From contig VZSF01001068.1 of the NCBI GenBank assembly GCA_013398295.1, positions 283,265-347,264 of the forward strand: 64,000 bases of DNA. Direction: 5' to 3'. The DNA comes from Chionis minor (taxonomy: Eukaryota; Chordata; Aves; Charadriiformes; Chionididae). A program made the translations under genes and the position numbers. Shown here in pieces: positions 35,701 through 48,562 of the stretch; within the stretch, counting starts at the first letter, position 1; each line of letters begins with the position of its first letter. The notes under the pieces are model-generated. The model was not told where the DNA came from. It ran no database searches and saw only the letters and a list, made by a program, of their open reading frames with translations.

Positions 35701-36699
35701 ATTTCAGAACCTCTATTTAAAGCATTTGTTACTGGTTTAATAAGTCATTCTGTCATCCCCGTCTCATCTGTTTGTTTGTCAACAGTTGTATTCATGTTTG
35801 AATGAGCTGAAACTGCTATTGATGATCGCTCTTTCATATACAGAGTGATTCTGACATAAAAGTATACCTAGTTCTCTGCTTGCTTTACTTTAGAGGGTTT
35901 TTATTGCTGCTTACATTACAGTTGTGGGTTCTGAAATTCGGAGCTATCAGATTGCCTGTGAACATTATTTTTTTGGTTTCCACTGCACTTTTTGTTGATG
36001 GGACTTAGTCGTTTTCATTGTTGACTTTTTATCTGTGAGTTGATTTGTCTTCAAGCTGAAATACACCTTTTAATAGCAGTTTTCCCACCAGCATCTTTCT
36101 GCCAGGACGACCTTCTTAACTGCCTGTGGACATAACTCTGGCTTGCGTTTGGAGATGGTTCTAACTTGCTCTGAAGCAAAGCGTTTTGAGGGTGTGCATT
36201 CTCCTCATGACATACTTGGTCCACTTGAACTGTACCTGGAGGGATGTTTTCTGTGATTCTAGTTGCCTTTTCTCAGGGGGAAAAAAAAAAAGTCATGTTA
36301 GGTATTGTGTAATGCAAATTGCAACTTTCTGTGCATGCCAAATACATGGACTTTCTCTAGTTCCTATGACCTCAGTATGTCACCTGCAGAGGTGTGGCAG
36401 GTGTAGAGATGTATCTACATTCTAGAATAGTTGTGCAGAGTTTTTTCATTGGCATAAAACAAGCAATTTGCTAGAAAGTTTATTTAGATTAGAAGGTGTG
36501 AACTGCTCCCAGTCTTCTTATGAGTGCCCATAGTTGTGATAATTTAGTTTCTTATGTTGAGATTGGAGTTTATTGTACATGTTCAATGGAGAATTGGGTT
36601 TTATAGTTCAACTTAATCAATTGTTAATGTTGCAATATTATAAGACAATTGTATGTCATTTACATTTACTATTTCTTTTTCCAAAAGGGTGGGAATACA

Positions 36700-37775
36700 T
36701 TCCCATCTTAGTATCAGCAGCAGTGTTGCCAAATAAACATAGTCAGTGAGTATTTCAGCAGAATGTTAAACTGTATTGTTGTTCTTTCTTTAATAGGTCC
36801 ATGATTAGACTTCCTGCTTTACAAGATGTCCCAACATGTGTTGGAATGGTAACTTCAGTACCACCTGAGAGCTTGGAGTCTGCCTTTCTGTGAAAGGTAG
36901 GGCAGCTTCCCTTCAATGTTCTTTGTGTATTTCTAAGGTTTTCTTTTTATTAATCTTATTGGTTCTGCAACACTACAGAATCTGAGTTATGCTTTTAGCA
37001 GTATCACTGCTAAGTGCCAGAACTGATGTTATTTTATCAAGTAGTAATTTTTCTAAATAAATGTAGATATGTTCAAACTATGATTATTTATGAAGAAAAC
37101 GAACCTATTTCTTCAGGCATCATTTTCAAAGGTTTTACTTCAATTGGACTGAGAGCATGGCCATACTACTTGCTCCCAGAAATATTTGGAGAATTCAAGT
37201 TTTGTTTTCACCATAATACCTTGCTTTTTTGTTTTATGAATGTAGCGGAAGGGCCTTCTTTAAAAGGTCTTGCCATTTCCAGAAGGCAGTTCCGGCCTTC
37301 AAGGCCGACCAAAATATGTTGCCCAGCCTCAGATTAAGTTTGTATCTGGGAACTGAACACCTTAAATTTCTTGGTCTCTGCAAAGGAGAGTAAAATTAAG
37401 ATCATCATTCTGTGGAGATGCATTCTCTACCAGATTCATCTATAAAGTCCATCTCATAAAGAGATTTCTGGTAATAAGTATTGGATGTGAAATAAGAACA
37501 ATAAAAAGAAAACCTTAGAGAACCATTCAATATTGCAATAAAGCTGACTTACATTATCCCTGTAGGCAAACTCCATGCTCTAGAGGTGGTACTAATGTCC
37601 CCAACTCTCAACACATGTTGGAACATCTTTGTGGAGGAGGAAGTCATTGATCAGGGAGCAGCATCTTCAAGGATCGTTTAAGGGGGAAAAAGTAAAAGGT
37701 AATATTTTCTAAAATACCTTGAAATGATTGTTCATTATGTTTATTTGGCAATCCTGCTGCTCATACTAAGGTTAC
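36700..37775. repeat. ~1.1-kb collinear imperfect palindrome (long inverted repeat)
   Basis: Blocks on the left reappear reverse-complemented on the right in mirror order: 36726-36740 with 37737-37751 (TTGCCAAATAAACAT, exact); 36857-36866 with 37584-37593 (AGTACCACCT, exact); 36832-36841 with 37611-37620; and 36932-36951 with 37500-37519 (TCTAAGGTTTTCTTTTTATT, exact). Intervening sequence also aligns with mismatches. Coordinate sums stay near 74450-74477, so the arms are collinear around a centre at about 37226, with a poorly paired core of a few hundred bp. It is either a fold-back DNA transposon or an old inverted duplication. No transposase motif is seen. Confidence 0.75.
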
Positions 37776-40700
37776 TATGTTTTCATTTCTTTAAATTACT
37801 GAAAAACCTTGTAAACTTCACTTCAGTCTTTCCCATGAGTTCCAATCACATGTTAGCCTCCTTCGTGTTCCTCAGTCTCCTGCTTACAAAGTCCAGGTTT
37901 TGCTATAACTCATTGGCAATTTGACACCTTTTTTCAGGGCTTATAATACAGAGAGTATTAGTCTGTGGTTTAACCAGTTTTGCAGTGTCTAGTGTTCAAT
38001 AAGTCACAGCCAAATGATGCAAAGTTTTGAACTGGTACAAAGACATTCCACTGGTAACGAAAGGGTGTTTGTTTTCAAGGAAGTAGCTGCAACACTGGAT
38101 GTTGTGCCTGATGAGGTACCACCATCTGTTCTTGCACAATGATGCAGAAGTGTGACTTTAATGCCAACGATGATAAACTACAGCTGTTCTGACAAAATCA
38201 AATGACCGTGTCTGATCTGGATAAACTTTGTAGTGGTGGATGATCTGGTAATGCATGGATTTGATGTTAATGAATGTGACACAGTGTCCTGATCTTGATG
38301 ACTTTTCCTCCAATCCCGGATGTGCACAGATGAAGGTGCTGACATTTTGAAATTCAGGTTATGGTCTTCGGTCTACCCTTCTGGTATCCTTTATAATGTC
38401 CGGTATTCTTTGTCCATATCCTTTCCCCTTGACGTGTCCATCCCGCCTCCTTAAGATGAGGCCTCGTGTTGAGCTCGTGTGCCTGAGACTTGCAGTGGGC
38501 AGCTGTGATACCTGTCCACACACGTTACCAACAAGACTTTTCTACTGTCAGAGAGGTGGTTTCTCCAGGAAAAAAAAGTTGCCAAAATGCCTGCATTGTT
38601 TACAGAAGTTGCTTTAAAAGAACAGAAGCGCATTGGCAAATTCTGATACTTGCTGCTCCTTTTAATCCTTGTATGGCTGGGACTGAGTGTGTTCTGTTAC
38701 AGATGCCGACGTCTGTGCCTCCACATGCGTTTGTCATCTCTGACATTCTTACAACAGCTCCTCTCCACCTCTGTCTCACCTGACATACCGTCACAGTCGT
38801 ATACGTCTTGTATTTAAGCCTGAGGTCCTGTAATGGTTTAGTATCTTTTGATCTTGGGCTTAGCCCAAGCAGCACATTCTTCTAGCCTACATGAAAAAAA
38901 TTAGGGGATAAATCCCTAACTAACAACCTCTCTATTGTTTTCTTAAGAACTCTTACTGGTGTCATTGCCATATTAGTTCTTTCTCATCTGGTCCCTCTAA
39001 CAATTGCTTTTGTTTTGAATCTGCTGTGAGGAACCAAACACAAAAGTGCATTGAGGCATGTACTGTTATTCATAAAAATAGTGAGCTTATTTTCCAGTTC
39101 TCTACAGTCGCGCTCTGTTTATTCTTGAATGTTCCTGAATGTCTTTGGACATGCTTATTATGTTGTGTTGTATTTATGTTTTGAGAAAACTAAGATTAAA
39201 AAAAACACACTAAAATCATATAACTGTAATCTGTATATTCTCCTTTGACTTGTTGAGACCTGCACCTATTCCAGTTCTCATCCCCTCCTCTGTCTTTTAC
39301 ATTTTCCTTGCGCTGTTCAGTGGCTGCAGCACAGGTTACTGGGATTAGAGAGTAGGATCTGGATGTAGTTCTCAAAAATTCTTTGACCTTCAGTGCCTCC
39401 CTTTTAATAACTTCAGCATCCTCCCTTCTTATAGGATATATGCATGAAATTGCACAAAAGTAATCTTAAAGAGGAATTATTAAAAGAGAAAGGATTAAAC
39501 ATCAAAATTAAGAATAATGTGTTTCCTTAGCGCATTGAGATTTTGATTTCTTCTGAAAGAAAGCAGGTAATATACAGTTTAGGTACAGAAGAGAATAGGG
39601 AAAAGATTAATAGTTATTAGCTTCTGTTCCTTCAGAGTTTACATTCTTTCCTCTCTGATCGAGCTGTCTGAATACCAGGTATTTTCTTCTCCTCGATGCA
39701 CTGCTCTATATGTTCGTGCTTCCATGATTTGTGGCAACTCCTTCCATTTTCCAAGCCCCCACATACCTGTGCATAGTGTTGATTGGTGACTGGCTTGGGT
39801 CTGTTAGAAAACACTAAGGATAATAAAAAGGCTCTTTAGGGATGATTAATAGCTGCCTTTCAGCTGTTTAATTACCTAGCTTAGAGACAGAATTTTGGAA
39901 ACTGGATTGTCTGGTTATATATATTTTAGGTGAGACCTCTTCTCAAATTAGTTCTTTCTTTTTGCCAAAAAGTATGAATTATGTGTGGGTTCCCAGACTT
40001 ACCCACCTGGTTGAGAATTCTTGGAGAAATGAAGACTTTTTTTGTCATTCTTCCATGACTTCCATCAAAAAACACTAATCGTATGAGTAGGGTTAAGTAG
40101 GATTCTTGAGAAATTCTTTTTCTACTCAGTGGACTTTCTGTCCTGCCCCAAATCCCACTAACTTGTGTAAGAGCTTTGAATCAGCACAGAAAACAGGATC
40201 AGACATTTTGGGGCTGGGTTATACATAGGTTTTAGATGGATACAACTATTTCTCTGTCTCTGTTGTGTTAAAATAATTATACTAATATGATCCCCTACAA
40301 TGGAGCTTTTTTTCTGGTTTTGCCTTCAAAAGAATTTGGGTTATCAGATGAAATTAGAAGGTAGAAGTTCAAAACAGACAAAAAGGGCTATATTTTTTGC
40401 CAGGTGAGTAGTTGTGGGACTCTTTGTTTTAGGATGTTGCAGGTTGAAAAAAAATTGTTTGAAAAATTAATGGGAAAAGGATTCCATCCTGGCCTAATAG
40501 AGAGGAAGCTAAGATCCTGTAACCTGGTGTGGTCCTAGGCTGTATGTTGTCGTGTAGTTAGCACTGCACGCTTTTATTTTTTAAATAGTCTTCCAGCAGC
40601 CTCTCCCACCAGTGCTGTTATAGAAATTATGCTGGACTATATTACCCCGTATAGCTTTTCTTAGCTTTTTTATACAATTAAATAAATCCATAGTTATTTA

Positions 40701-41986
40701 TTATAGTATAGTTTGTATGGAGTAAGTTAAATCCACTGTAGTACCTGAAAAAAGCTTTATAAATGGTTTTGTACCAGTGCATTCACACTACAGAGCTTAT
40801 GAGTCTTAGTTGAGTCTTACTTTGCTAAAATAATCGGGTTGGTGTTTACTTTGGAGGGTGCAGGAGGAGAAGAGTATTAAAATTTGTGTAACGTTTATTC
40901 AGAATTTTTATTCCTTTAGGTTAAGTTACAGTTGTATGACTGGTTACCTTTTTTCTGCTGTGTCTTGTACTGAAAATGGCTATGTGTTTTGAGGATTTTA
41001 ATCTATAAGTTTTGGATTTAGTAATATATTTTTAAAAAGCAACTGATGTTTCAGCAGTTTCACAAAAGGCTTGCTGGGGAATCATCTCAAGGTGGGTAGT
41101 TCTGAAGAAGTACAGAGCAAATACTACACCCAGCACGTCTTGAGTTCTCAAGAAGACTGTCCACTTTTATCCAGAAGCTGGCTCACGAGAGAACTTTTAT
41201 TCTAAGAGGGGAGGAATGTTCTTTCACAAACAAGCTTACCAAAGTAATTAATGGAGGATCTTCTGTTATTTTGTAAATAACAATTACATGGTGATAAAAG
41301 GTCATTGTCTTTAACAAAGTCGGTTTATTACATCTGAAGGTTCACTGGAAATACAGCGTTGAACAGTATCAGATACTGGTTCACAGAATCTTTCCCATTC
41401 CAGTTCAGGGCTGGTTTGGAGCTGTGGAATGTATCTTGGCCATCTGCCCCTCACAGAGGGGTGCTGGTTTGTACCTGCTAGAGGGAATCGTTTACCAGAT
41501 CTCAAAGCACTTGGCACTGATTCCCCCTCGCTTGGCAGGAAACACTCCCTAGCCCGTGGCATCCCTAAACATGCTCCAGGTTATGGGCTCCTCGGAGGCG
41601 CCTGCTCACACCACTTCCTTGGGATTGGCTGCTTTTGTGAAAGTAGCAACTACAGATTCTTGGTTTCTCCATTCTTCATCCTGTCTTCCAGCATCTGACA
41701 GGCATAACAGTACAGCAAGTCAACATTTATTAAATTATTTACGCATTTAGTTAGTAAGACTTAAAGTGAAGCTTTTATTTAAAGGACTGGAAACAGGAAA
41801 GTACAGCTAAAATTATCATACTCTTTCTTTTGCTTGAGATCACTAGGTTATCTTCTACCCCTAGGAATCTCTAATCCTAATCATCACAGCTAGTGATTTG
41901 TTGTTTGCACTATCACTCTGTTTAACGAGCTTTGCCTTCAGTTTTTAACCCTTAAAGTCTGTTTGGGGCTCTGGTAGCTCCTCCTT

Positions 41987-42003
41987 CCCCCCCCTCCCCC
42001 CCG
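41987..42003. repeat. C-rich homopolymer tract
   Basis: CCCCCCCCTCCCCCCCG-type run inside the large intron. It is a simple repeat and may pair as a G-rich structure on the minus strand. Confidence 0.7.
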
Positions 42004-42709
42004 CAAACCCATTTTGTACCCAAACAACCTCCTCATTTTTTTTCCTTCGTTGTGTTCCACCCCCCATTCTCTAGCTTCATGTTTAAGGTTGGGTTTTCCC
42101 TGTGATAGCAGTAGGAACGCGGTGCTGGTGGATTACTGTGCAGGCTGAGGGCACTGCTGTGTGGGAGGTGGACCCCCTTCTGAAGTCCCACCTGATGAGG
42201 TTGGGACGAGTATGTTCAAGAATTGCCATTTGTGCCTCCTCGGGGTGCCAAGGGCCCTTCGTGCATTAGAGTTATTGCCCTGTTGTGTTTAGTCAGCCCA
42301 ATAGTTAAATGCTGTTGCTTAGTTTAGAATTATTAATGTAATAGTATGAGACAAAGCACTTGTTGCTTTCTCTGGATTTCATGACCCACTTTCTGTAGAG
42401 ACCACACATGGTGTGTCTTAGGACGTACAAATGCTGCTTGTCTGGCTTTAGAACATGAACTGCTCTTCCCTTTTCCCCAATTTCTCCAGAAGTTCCCGTA
42501 TAGTGTAAGCCTGGAACACTCACTACTTAACTGATCATGTTGTATTTAATTACATGTAATTTTACAGAGATTAAGGTGTTTGAAGCGTTTCACTGCTGAC
42601 ACCTACAGCAGAACTATAAAATACTCAGTTTCCCTTATGCTATTGAAATGGAGGAATGGAATTTATTAAAGAATTGCATAGTTTGGAAGACTGCAGAAAT
42701 TCAAGTGGT

Positions 42710-43080
42710 AGTTTTTCCAATACCTTGCTGCTTTTCCTGATGGGGAGGATTGCAGAGGGCCCGAGGGGTGTAGAACCGTGGTGGCTCTGTGGAGACAAGA
42801 GGAAGGGGGCTGGAGCCTAAAGTCCCAGGTGCAATCCAGGGCGCAGCCGGGGCTCCATCAGCATGGCCCGGTGCGTCTTCTTGTGTTGTTCCAGGTCTGA
42901 TGCTCTCGAGTGGGGTTACACAAAAGTTTAAACAAATAAGGTTTGTTAACGGCGAGGGGAGGGACCTGCGTGGCTTATCGCCGTGGGTCAGCGCACAAGC
43001 CAGCTCTACCAGCAGAAGAGGCCTGGACCAAAGAAGTCTGGCTCCACTGGTGTCTCGGGCCAGTGTCGCATGCACGGAAT
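42710..43080. other. GC-rich patch with opposing open frames
   Basis: About 370 bp of higher GC with CpG. It carries a 132-codon minus-strand frame (42701-43099) and a 100-codon plus-strand frame (42789-43091). Overlap on both strands is a composition effect, and neither product has a recognisable domain. It may be decayed repeat DNA. Confidence 0.35.
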
Positions 43081-46046
43081 TTAAAGTTTGAGAGGTCACT
43101 GCTGGTTTTAAGATGATAGCAGATTGTGCTTTCTGCAGGTCTGGCTGACCGGTGGTTAGGGCAAATAGAGACTAATTACGTGCCCTCCCAACATTTCTGT
43201 TGAAGGACAAGACAAATTCAAGCCCTAAATACATGCTGTTTAACTGTTTAAAACCAGTTCCTCAAGATTTTTCTGTTTTAAGTGTAAACATAAAGAGATT
43301 TTATACAGGCACTCAATAATTTATTACATCAATAATCAGAGTCAGACCTAATGTTTTACAAATAATTTTTTTAATCTTTGATCTCAATCCTGTCAGTCCT
43401 CTTAAAGTATAAATTATTAAAGTAACTTTTTGATTCTTTGAAAGCCTATCTGCAAAGAATAGTGTTTATCTTTTATTTCTCAAATAGGGCAGTACTCTCC
43501 TTACAATTTATTTCAGTTTGTTTGATCAATAAAATATAATTAAACTTTTAAAGTGCAGCAAAGCCAGTACCTTTCGGATACCTAAGCAGATGACAGCACT
43601 CTTCAGAATTTTCAGTTCCTGGGACCTGAAAGTTTTCAATGACAAGGTTGAGGTGCTTTTATGTTTGTAAAAAACAATCTTGTGCTAGTGACACATATGC
43701 CAATATCAGAATAATATTGCTGAATGTTTTTTCCCTCAAGGTTTTTGGAACTTACATACAAGTTCTGACTTTCTAGAAACTCTATTGCAGTATCTGAAAC
43801 TCTTAAATAGAGTATAGTTTATTTGTAACAAAAATACTCTAACACTTATACTTCCTTTGCATGCTGTCTCTTATACTGTAGATCTTTATTAAATGCTGAT
43901 TGAACCATGGTTTGCTATTAAAGCTTCCAAATCTGTAATATAAGAATTAATATGCAGGCAGGCTTTATTGTGTTGTTCTATAAGCGCTTAGCGGATTAGA
44001 AATTTACTTACTTTCTGGCTATTAATTTGTGATCCCTCATGTTTTTTATGTAGGATAGTGTGACTAACCCGACTGCTTTAGTAGCATTTGATGCCTCTAA
44101 GGGTGTGTTGAAACTGAGTCCTGCCACAAAGAACTGAAGTGTTTGTGCAATCAGTCATCAATTCTTGATCGCCTTGTACAGTTCTGGTGTAGCAGAGATC
44201 TGGCAAGAATACTTGAATGAAGAACGCAACCTTACTTATATCTTTAAAAATATAAAAACTCAAATTCAAGTCGAGAGATTGGTTAAAATTATGGCTTGGA
44301 GCATTCCTCTGCTCCAGCTCCGTTTTTGTTGTTATCCTTGATGATGTTTTTATCGTAGCTCTAGGAAAAGTTCAGAATTACATTGCTAAAGTAGTTTTAA
44401 AGGCTTGAAGCATATACTTGTTATCAAAAATGTCTAAATTTAACAAATGTATTATTTAAAAGCAAGCAACTTTTTTTCAAATTACACACTTTTTGATGTT
44501 TTACTTTTAAGTGTGTGGCTCCTTACTGCTTTAAATGCAGAATTTTGGTCACAAAAGTAGAAGTTACGATGGCCATGTTATCAAATTTTAAGCACATTAA
44601 GATCATCACCTAAAAGTCAAACAAATTCAACCTTTTTTTTTTTTAACAAAAGACAGGTGATAGCAGTCTGCTGGTAGAAATTAAGATTAAACAAAAAACC
44701 AAACTAATTTTCTCTTTGCATTTTGCATTTCTGTACGTATGTAAGTGTATGCATCATGACTTCTTATTGCAATGATCAGATGGTGCATTTCAGACCAGAC
44801 TCCAGAATGGTAGGACCTAAATAAAGATGAAGGCACTGTCCAGTGACTTGGTTAAGAAAGATGAATAATATATTGAGGATATTTCTGTTTTGCAATACAA
44901 TTAAGTATGTATAGTATTGTAATATATATGTGAATATCATGTTTCTTAAAACTGTAAATTATATTTCTTTTCCTACAACATCATCAGTCTGGGGAATCTT
45001 GCAAAAGGGAGAGAAGTCTTTCTGTATTAAAACTGAGAAAAGTAATTATGCAGACTAGAAGAATATTCAGGCATTTCCTATTTAGAGAGCAGCATCATTT
45101 TCCTTTGATGGCAGAGAAAATTCCAGTACGTTTCTTATAAGTGATAGCGGATGAAACTCAGGAGGAGATGTAGCAGTGAAGAAAAAAATACTAAGACTTT
45201 GATACAGGAACATATGAAATTTAACAGTTTCCAGCCCTTTGCACAGGTTCATTTTCTACTTGGCATTTTCTCTGAGTAGCAGAAAGCTAAAAAACACGAA
45301 CGTGAAGCAGTGGCATTAGGATTTTTCTGAGGCCAGTGGATCAATAAAGTGGTATGCGTGACTGGATGAAGTATAACTGGGCCAGCCTTTCTCACTGTAG
45401 ATGAGATTGGTTTTTCAGGAGTACGTTGGTAATTTTCCCATCCTTGCCCCAAGTACAATCCCAGTATTTAAGTCACGTGCCAAATCTTTGTGTAGTATAC
45501 AGCTTAGGAATGCGCCCTGCTCTGACATCCTACGCTAACAGGGTTTTGACTTGTGTAAATTCGATCAGGGAAGACGTGATGATGCTTCCACACATGATGA
45601 ATGTTGTGCATGACAAGTTGACTTTTTTAAAATTTATCTTTTTGTCTTTTTGTAGTCTGGTTTCTTGACACTGATTCATTTTGGGGGAAGCTTGGTTTGT
45701 GTTCTTTCTTCCTTAGCCTGTTTTCCAAAGAAAGCTAGCCTGAAGTGATTGCACAGTCTGTTCGCCTTCCTTCTCTCTCCCTTCAGGTAACTTTTGAATC
45801 CCCTGATAAATCAGCAGCTAGATAACCCCTCCGCCTGTGCCAGTTGAGGGACAGATCAACTGGTTTTTCCCTTCTCTTTGCCCTTCTGTCGGGTTGGCTG
45901 CCAGTCAGCGCTCTGTTAGAGACTGGCCAGCCCATCCTCAGGCTGACCGGATGCCAGGGGCTGATCCCAGATGGATGAAGGAACTAAGGGTATTGTGTGA
46001 TAATAAGGAATATGGGAGGAAGTTGGAGCTATGCAGGAGGACAGGG

Positions 46047-46975
46047 ATCACAGGTTGGAAGAGAACTTGAGTGGTCATCTAGTCCAACCTCTTGCTGAAA
46101 GCTGGGTCAATGTAAAATTCAGACAACGTTGCTTAGGGTGTTGTCTGGCTGAGTCTTAAAAACTTGGAATGTGGGAGAGTCTGCAACTTTTTTGTGCAAA
46201 GTGTTCTAGAACTTAATTATCTTCGTAATCAAGAATTCTTCCCTATATCCAGTCAGAACCTCTGCTGTTTCAGTTTGTGAATCTGTTTCTCATTCTTCTT
46301 CCAGGCATCCTGAATAAAGAGTCTGACTCCATCTTCTCAATAACCTCTCCCCTAAGCATTCTCTTCTCCAAGATAAAGCACCCTCAGGTTCTCCTCATGC
46401 AGGTCACGTGCTCCAACCCCATAATCCTCTTGGTGACTTTTCCCTGGCCTCAAGTTTTTCCAAGTCTTTCTCGTACCGGGTGACCCAAAACGGGCTGCAG
46501 AGTTCCAGATGTGGGCTGAGTGAAGAGGAGTAGTCACTTCCCCTGGTGTACTGGTTACAGCTGCTCTGCCATTTTGCCATTCATACAACCCAACATGCCA
46601 TTAGTCTTTGTTGTCACCAGGATGCCCTGCTCAATCCTGGTTCGCCTACTGCCCACCGGACCCTCGTGTGCTCTCTGTCAGCACTGCTGTCCTGGTGGGC
46701 AGTCCCCAGCCTGCCTCGTGGCAGACAGTCCGTCCCAGGTGCAGGACTTTGTATTTGTCCTTCTTGAATGTCATGAAGTTCCTGCTGGCCTGCTCATGAG
46801 GTCCTCCTGACTGGCAGCCCTTCCCTTTGCCCCGCTCCGTGTGGTGCCATCTGAAGCTTGATGAGGGCGCTTTGTGTGTCCCCCTCCAGGTCACCCAGAG
46901 GGTGTTAAGAAGGGTAAGTCCTGGGACAGGCTCCCGAGGGGCTCCATTTGTAATTGGCCTCCAGGTAGTTTTCTG
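46047..46975 (-). mobile_element. Long CR1 LINE fragment (~930 bp)
   Basis: It starts with the reverse-complemented CR1 3' end (ATCACAGGTTGGAAG, GTCATCTAGTCCAACCTCTTG). It continues with TCTCCCCTAAGCATTCTCTTC, CAGAGTTCCAGATGTGGGCT, GGTGCAGGACTTTGTATTTG and CTGAAGCTTGATGAGGGCGC, in the order of the CR1 ORF2 3' half and 3' UTR read antisense. It is more than twice the length of the other copies but 5'-truncated and broken by stops in all frames. The ORFs called on both strands are remnants. It lies antisense to TAF4B in the large intron. The right boundary is approximate. Confidence 0.85.
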
Positions 46976-47944
46976 GACTTGAGTATCGCGTTGAGGGATT
47001 TCAGGAGTAGAAAGTTACTGGGATATTGCAGAGGCTGATGAAGAGGGTGTAGGACAAAAACTTGAGGAACTAGGCGTCTCAGGGAATGGTCTTTTGATTA
47101 TGGGTGAATTTCTGAAGAGTTAAATAGGCAGAACAAGCCATATAATGGTTGAATTTCCTTAGAACAAGTCTTTAAAATTAGGAAAACCTTTATTGTGAAA
47201 AAAACCCAAGATGATGATAGTTCTTTGTTACGAAAGGATTGTGTGCGTTCAGGGAAATTGGGTAGCTCTAGTTACACTGCTGAAATTCAACGAATTATTA
47301 TTTCAACAATTATTCATTCATACCCTTACCTAGAATACTCGACAGAATTTTCCATCTCAAACCTCTTTTCTGGATACTAGTTAATTGAATTTCCCTTCTT
47401 ACTTGCATTTTATCTTTCAGACTAGGGTTTTTTGATTGATAGCTTTGCTTACACATGTTTGCATAATAAAATGGTGCATGCTGAAATAGGTCTTGATATT
47501 GCAAGTCCGAGTTGCAGAAATAGCTTCTGCCCGGCTGAATAGTCCCACGGAGTTCAAGGATTTAATTTACATGAGTAACAGTTGCAGCATTGGGATCTTA
47601 ATGCGTATGTCTGCTTTCCATTATACGTTCAGCTTTCAGCAACTTCGGCAGAGTTCCATCTCTATTACAGAGGACACCAGGAAATACTTAATTTTTTTTT
47701 TTAGCGATAAAGCAAAAAAATCAGTTAAAAAGCATATATGCGTATTGCTAAAGTCCTTAAGGTAACATGTACAATATGGAGTCAGTGATGGCTTTAAGTT
47801 AAAGAGATAACGACTTCAAAGAAACATTAAAAAAATTAATATCAGAAATATATGGCACAGAGAATTCAGCTCTGGGAAGTGCGGGAATGCTGGACTTACA
47901 GTGATGTAATAAAATATACATTTAAATAGACACTGCAGATCAAA

Positions 47945-48290
47945 AATAAAAAAGAGGCAGAGCCGGGGCGAGGGAGGGCTGGAGGAGAGACGACCCCTTT
48001 CACGCAGCTTGGCAGGCGCCGGCCGCAGGAACCGTCGGGCGGCCCCGATTCGGAGCAGTGCCGCTGCCGGCCGTCCCGCGCGCTGGGCACGGAGCTCCCC
48101 TCGGGTCCCAGCCCTGGACAGCCGGCTGGCACGTCCCCGAGAGCGCCCCGTGCCGCTCCTTCCTCGCCGGCACTTCTGAGCCGTGGGATGGTTCTCGCTC
48201 TCGCGTTGGGCCAGGCAGAGATGGGAACGTCTCGCAAAACAAACACTCCTCCTTGAGCCGCTCAGGTTTGCATTCACTTGGGGACCCCCC
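47945..48290. promoter_or_regulatory. Intronic CpG island
   Basis: About 345 bp of dense CpG and high GC (GGCGCCGGCCGCAGG, CCGTCGGGCGGCCCCG, GGCCGTCCCGCGCGCTGGGC), the strongest CpG island in the window and sharply bounded by AT-rich DNA. It sits about 1.1 kb upstream of the TAF4B exon at 49371. Open frames crossing it on both strands (up to 178 codons, minus) reflect lack of stops in GC-rich DNA. It could be an alternative TAF4B promoter, an antisense lncRNA promoter, or an orphan island. Promoter activity is inference only. Confidence 0.5.
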
Positions 48291-48524
48291 CCGCAAACAG
48301 AGATCACTTCTGTAATGAGCCATTCAGGAAGCGCTTTCCAAAATACTCTCAAATTAATTTCCTGTAGCGTTTTGCATACCTGTTAACCTTTCACAACTGT
48401 TTTTAAAAGACTTGGGTTCATTCACTGGAAAACTGACTCCGTGTCATCAGAGTATTTACTCTTTTATGGTGGGGGAAATCCAATAATCCATACAACAGGC
48501 AACTGCTCTTTTTTTGTGTGTATA

Positions 48525-48562
48525 AAAAATATATATATATACATATATCTGTGTGCACACAC
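48525..48562. repeat. Short TA/CA microsatellite
   Basis: ATATATATATATACATATAT followed by GTGTGCACACACAC. An imperfect alternating dinucleotide tract. Confidence 0.65.

Noticed and set aside
36797..36891. Exon-like segment with an acceptor-like TTTCTTTAATAG and a 31-codon frame
   Set aside because: It falls inside the left arm of the palindrome, ends in a stop, and its insertion would break the TAF4B frame between the exons at 31013 and 49371.
42701..43099. 132-codon minus-strand and 100-codon plus-strand frames
   Set aside because: They overlap on opposite strands in a GC-rich patch; no domain or conserved motif is visible.
47816..48352. 178-codon minus-strand frame over the CpG island
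   Set aside because: GC-rich DNA lacks stops; three overlapping frames on both strands are open at once and none has family resemblance.
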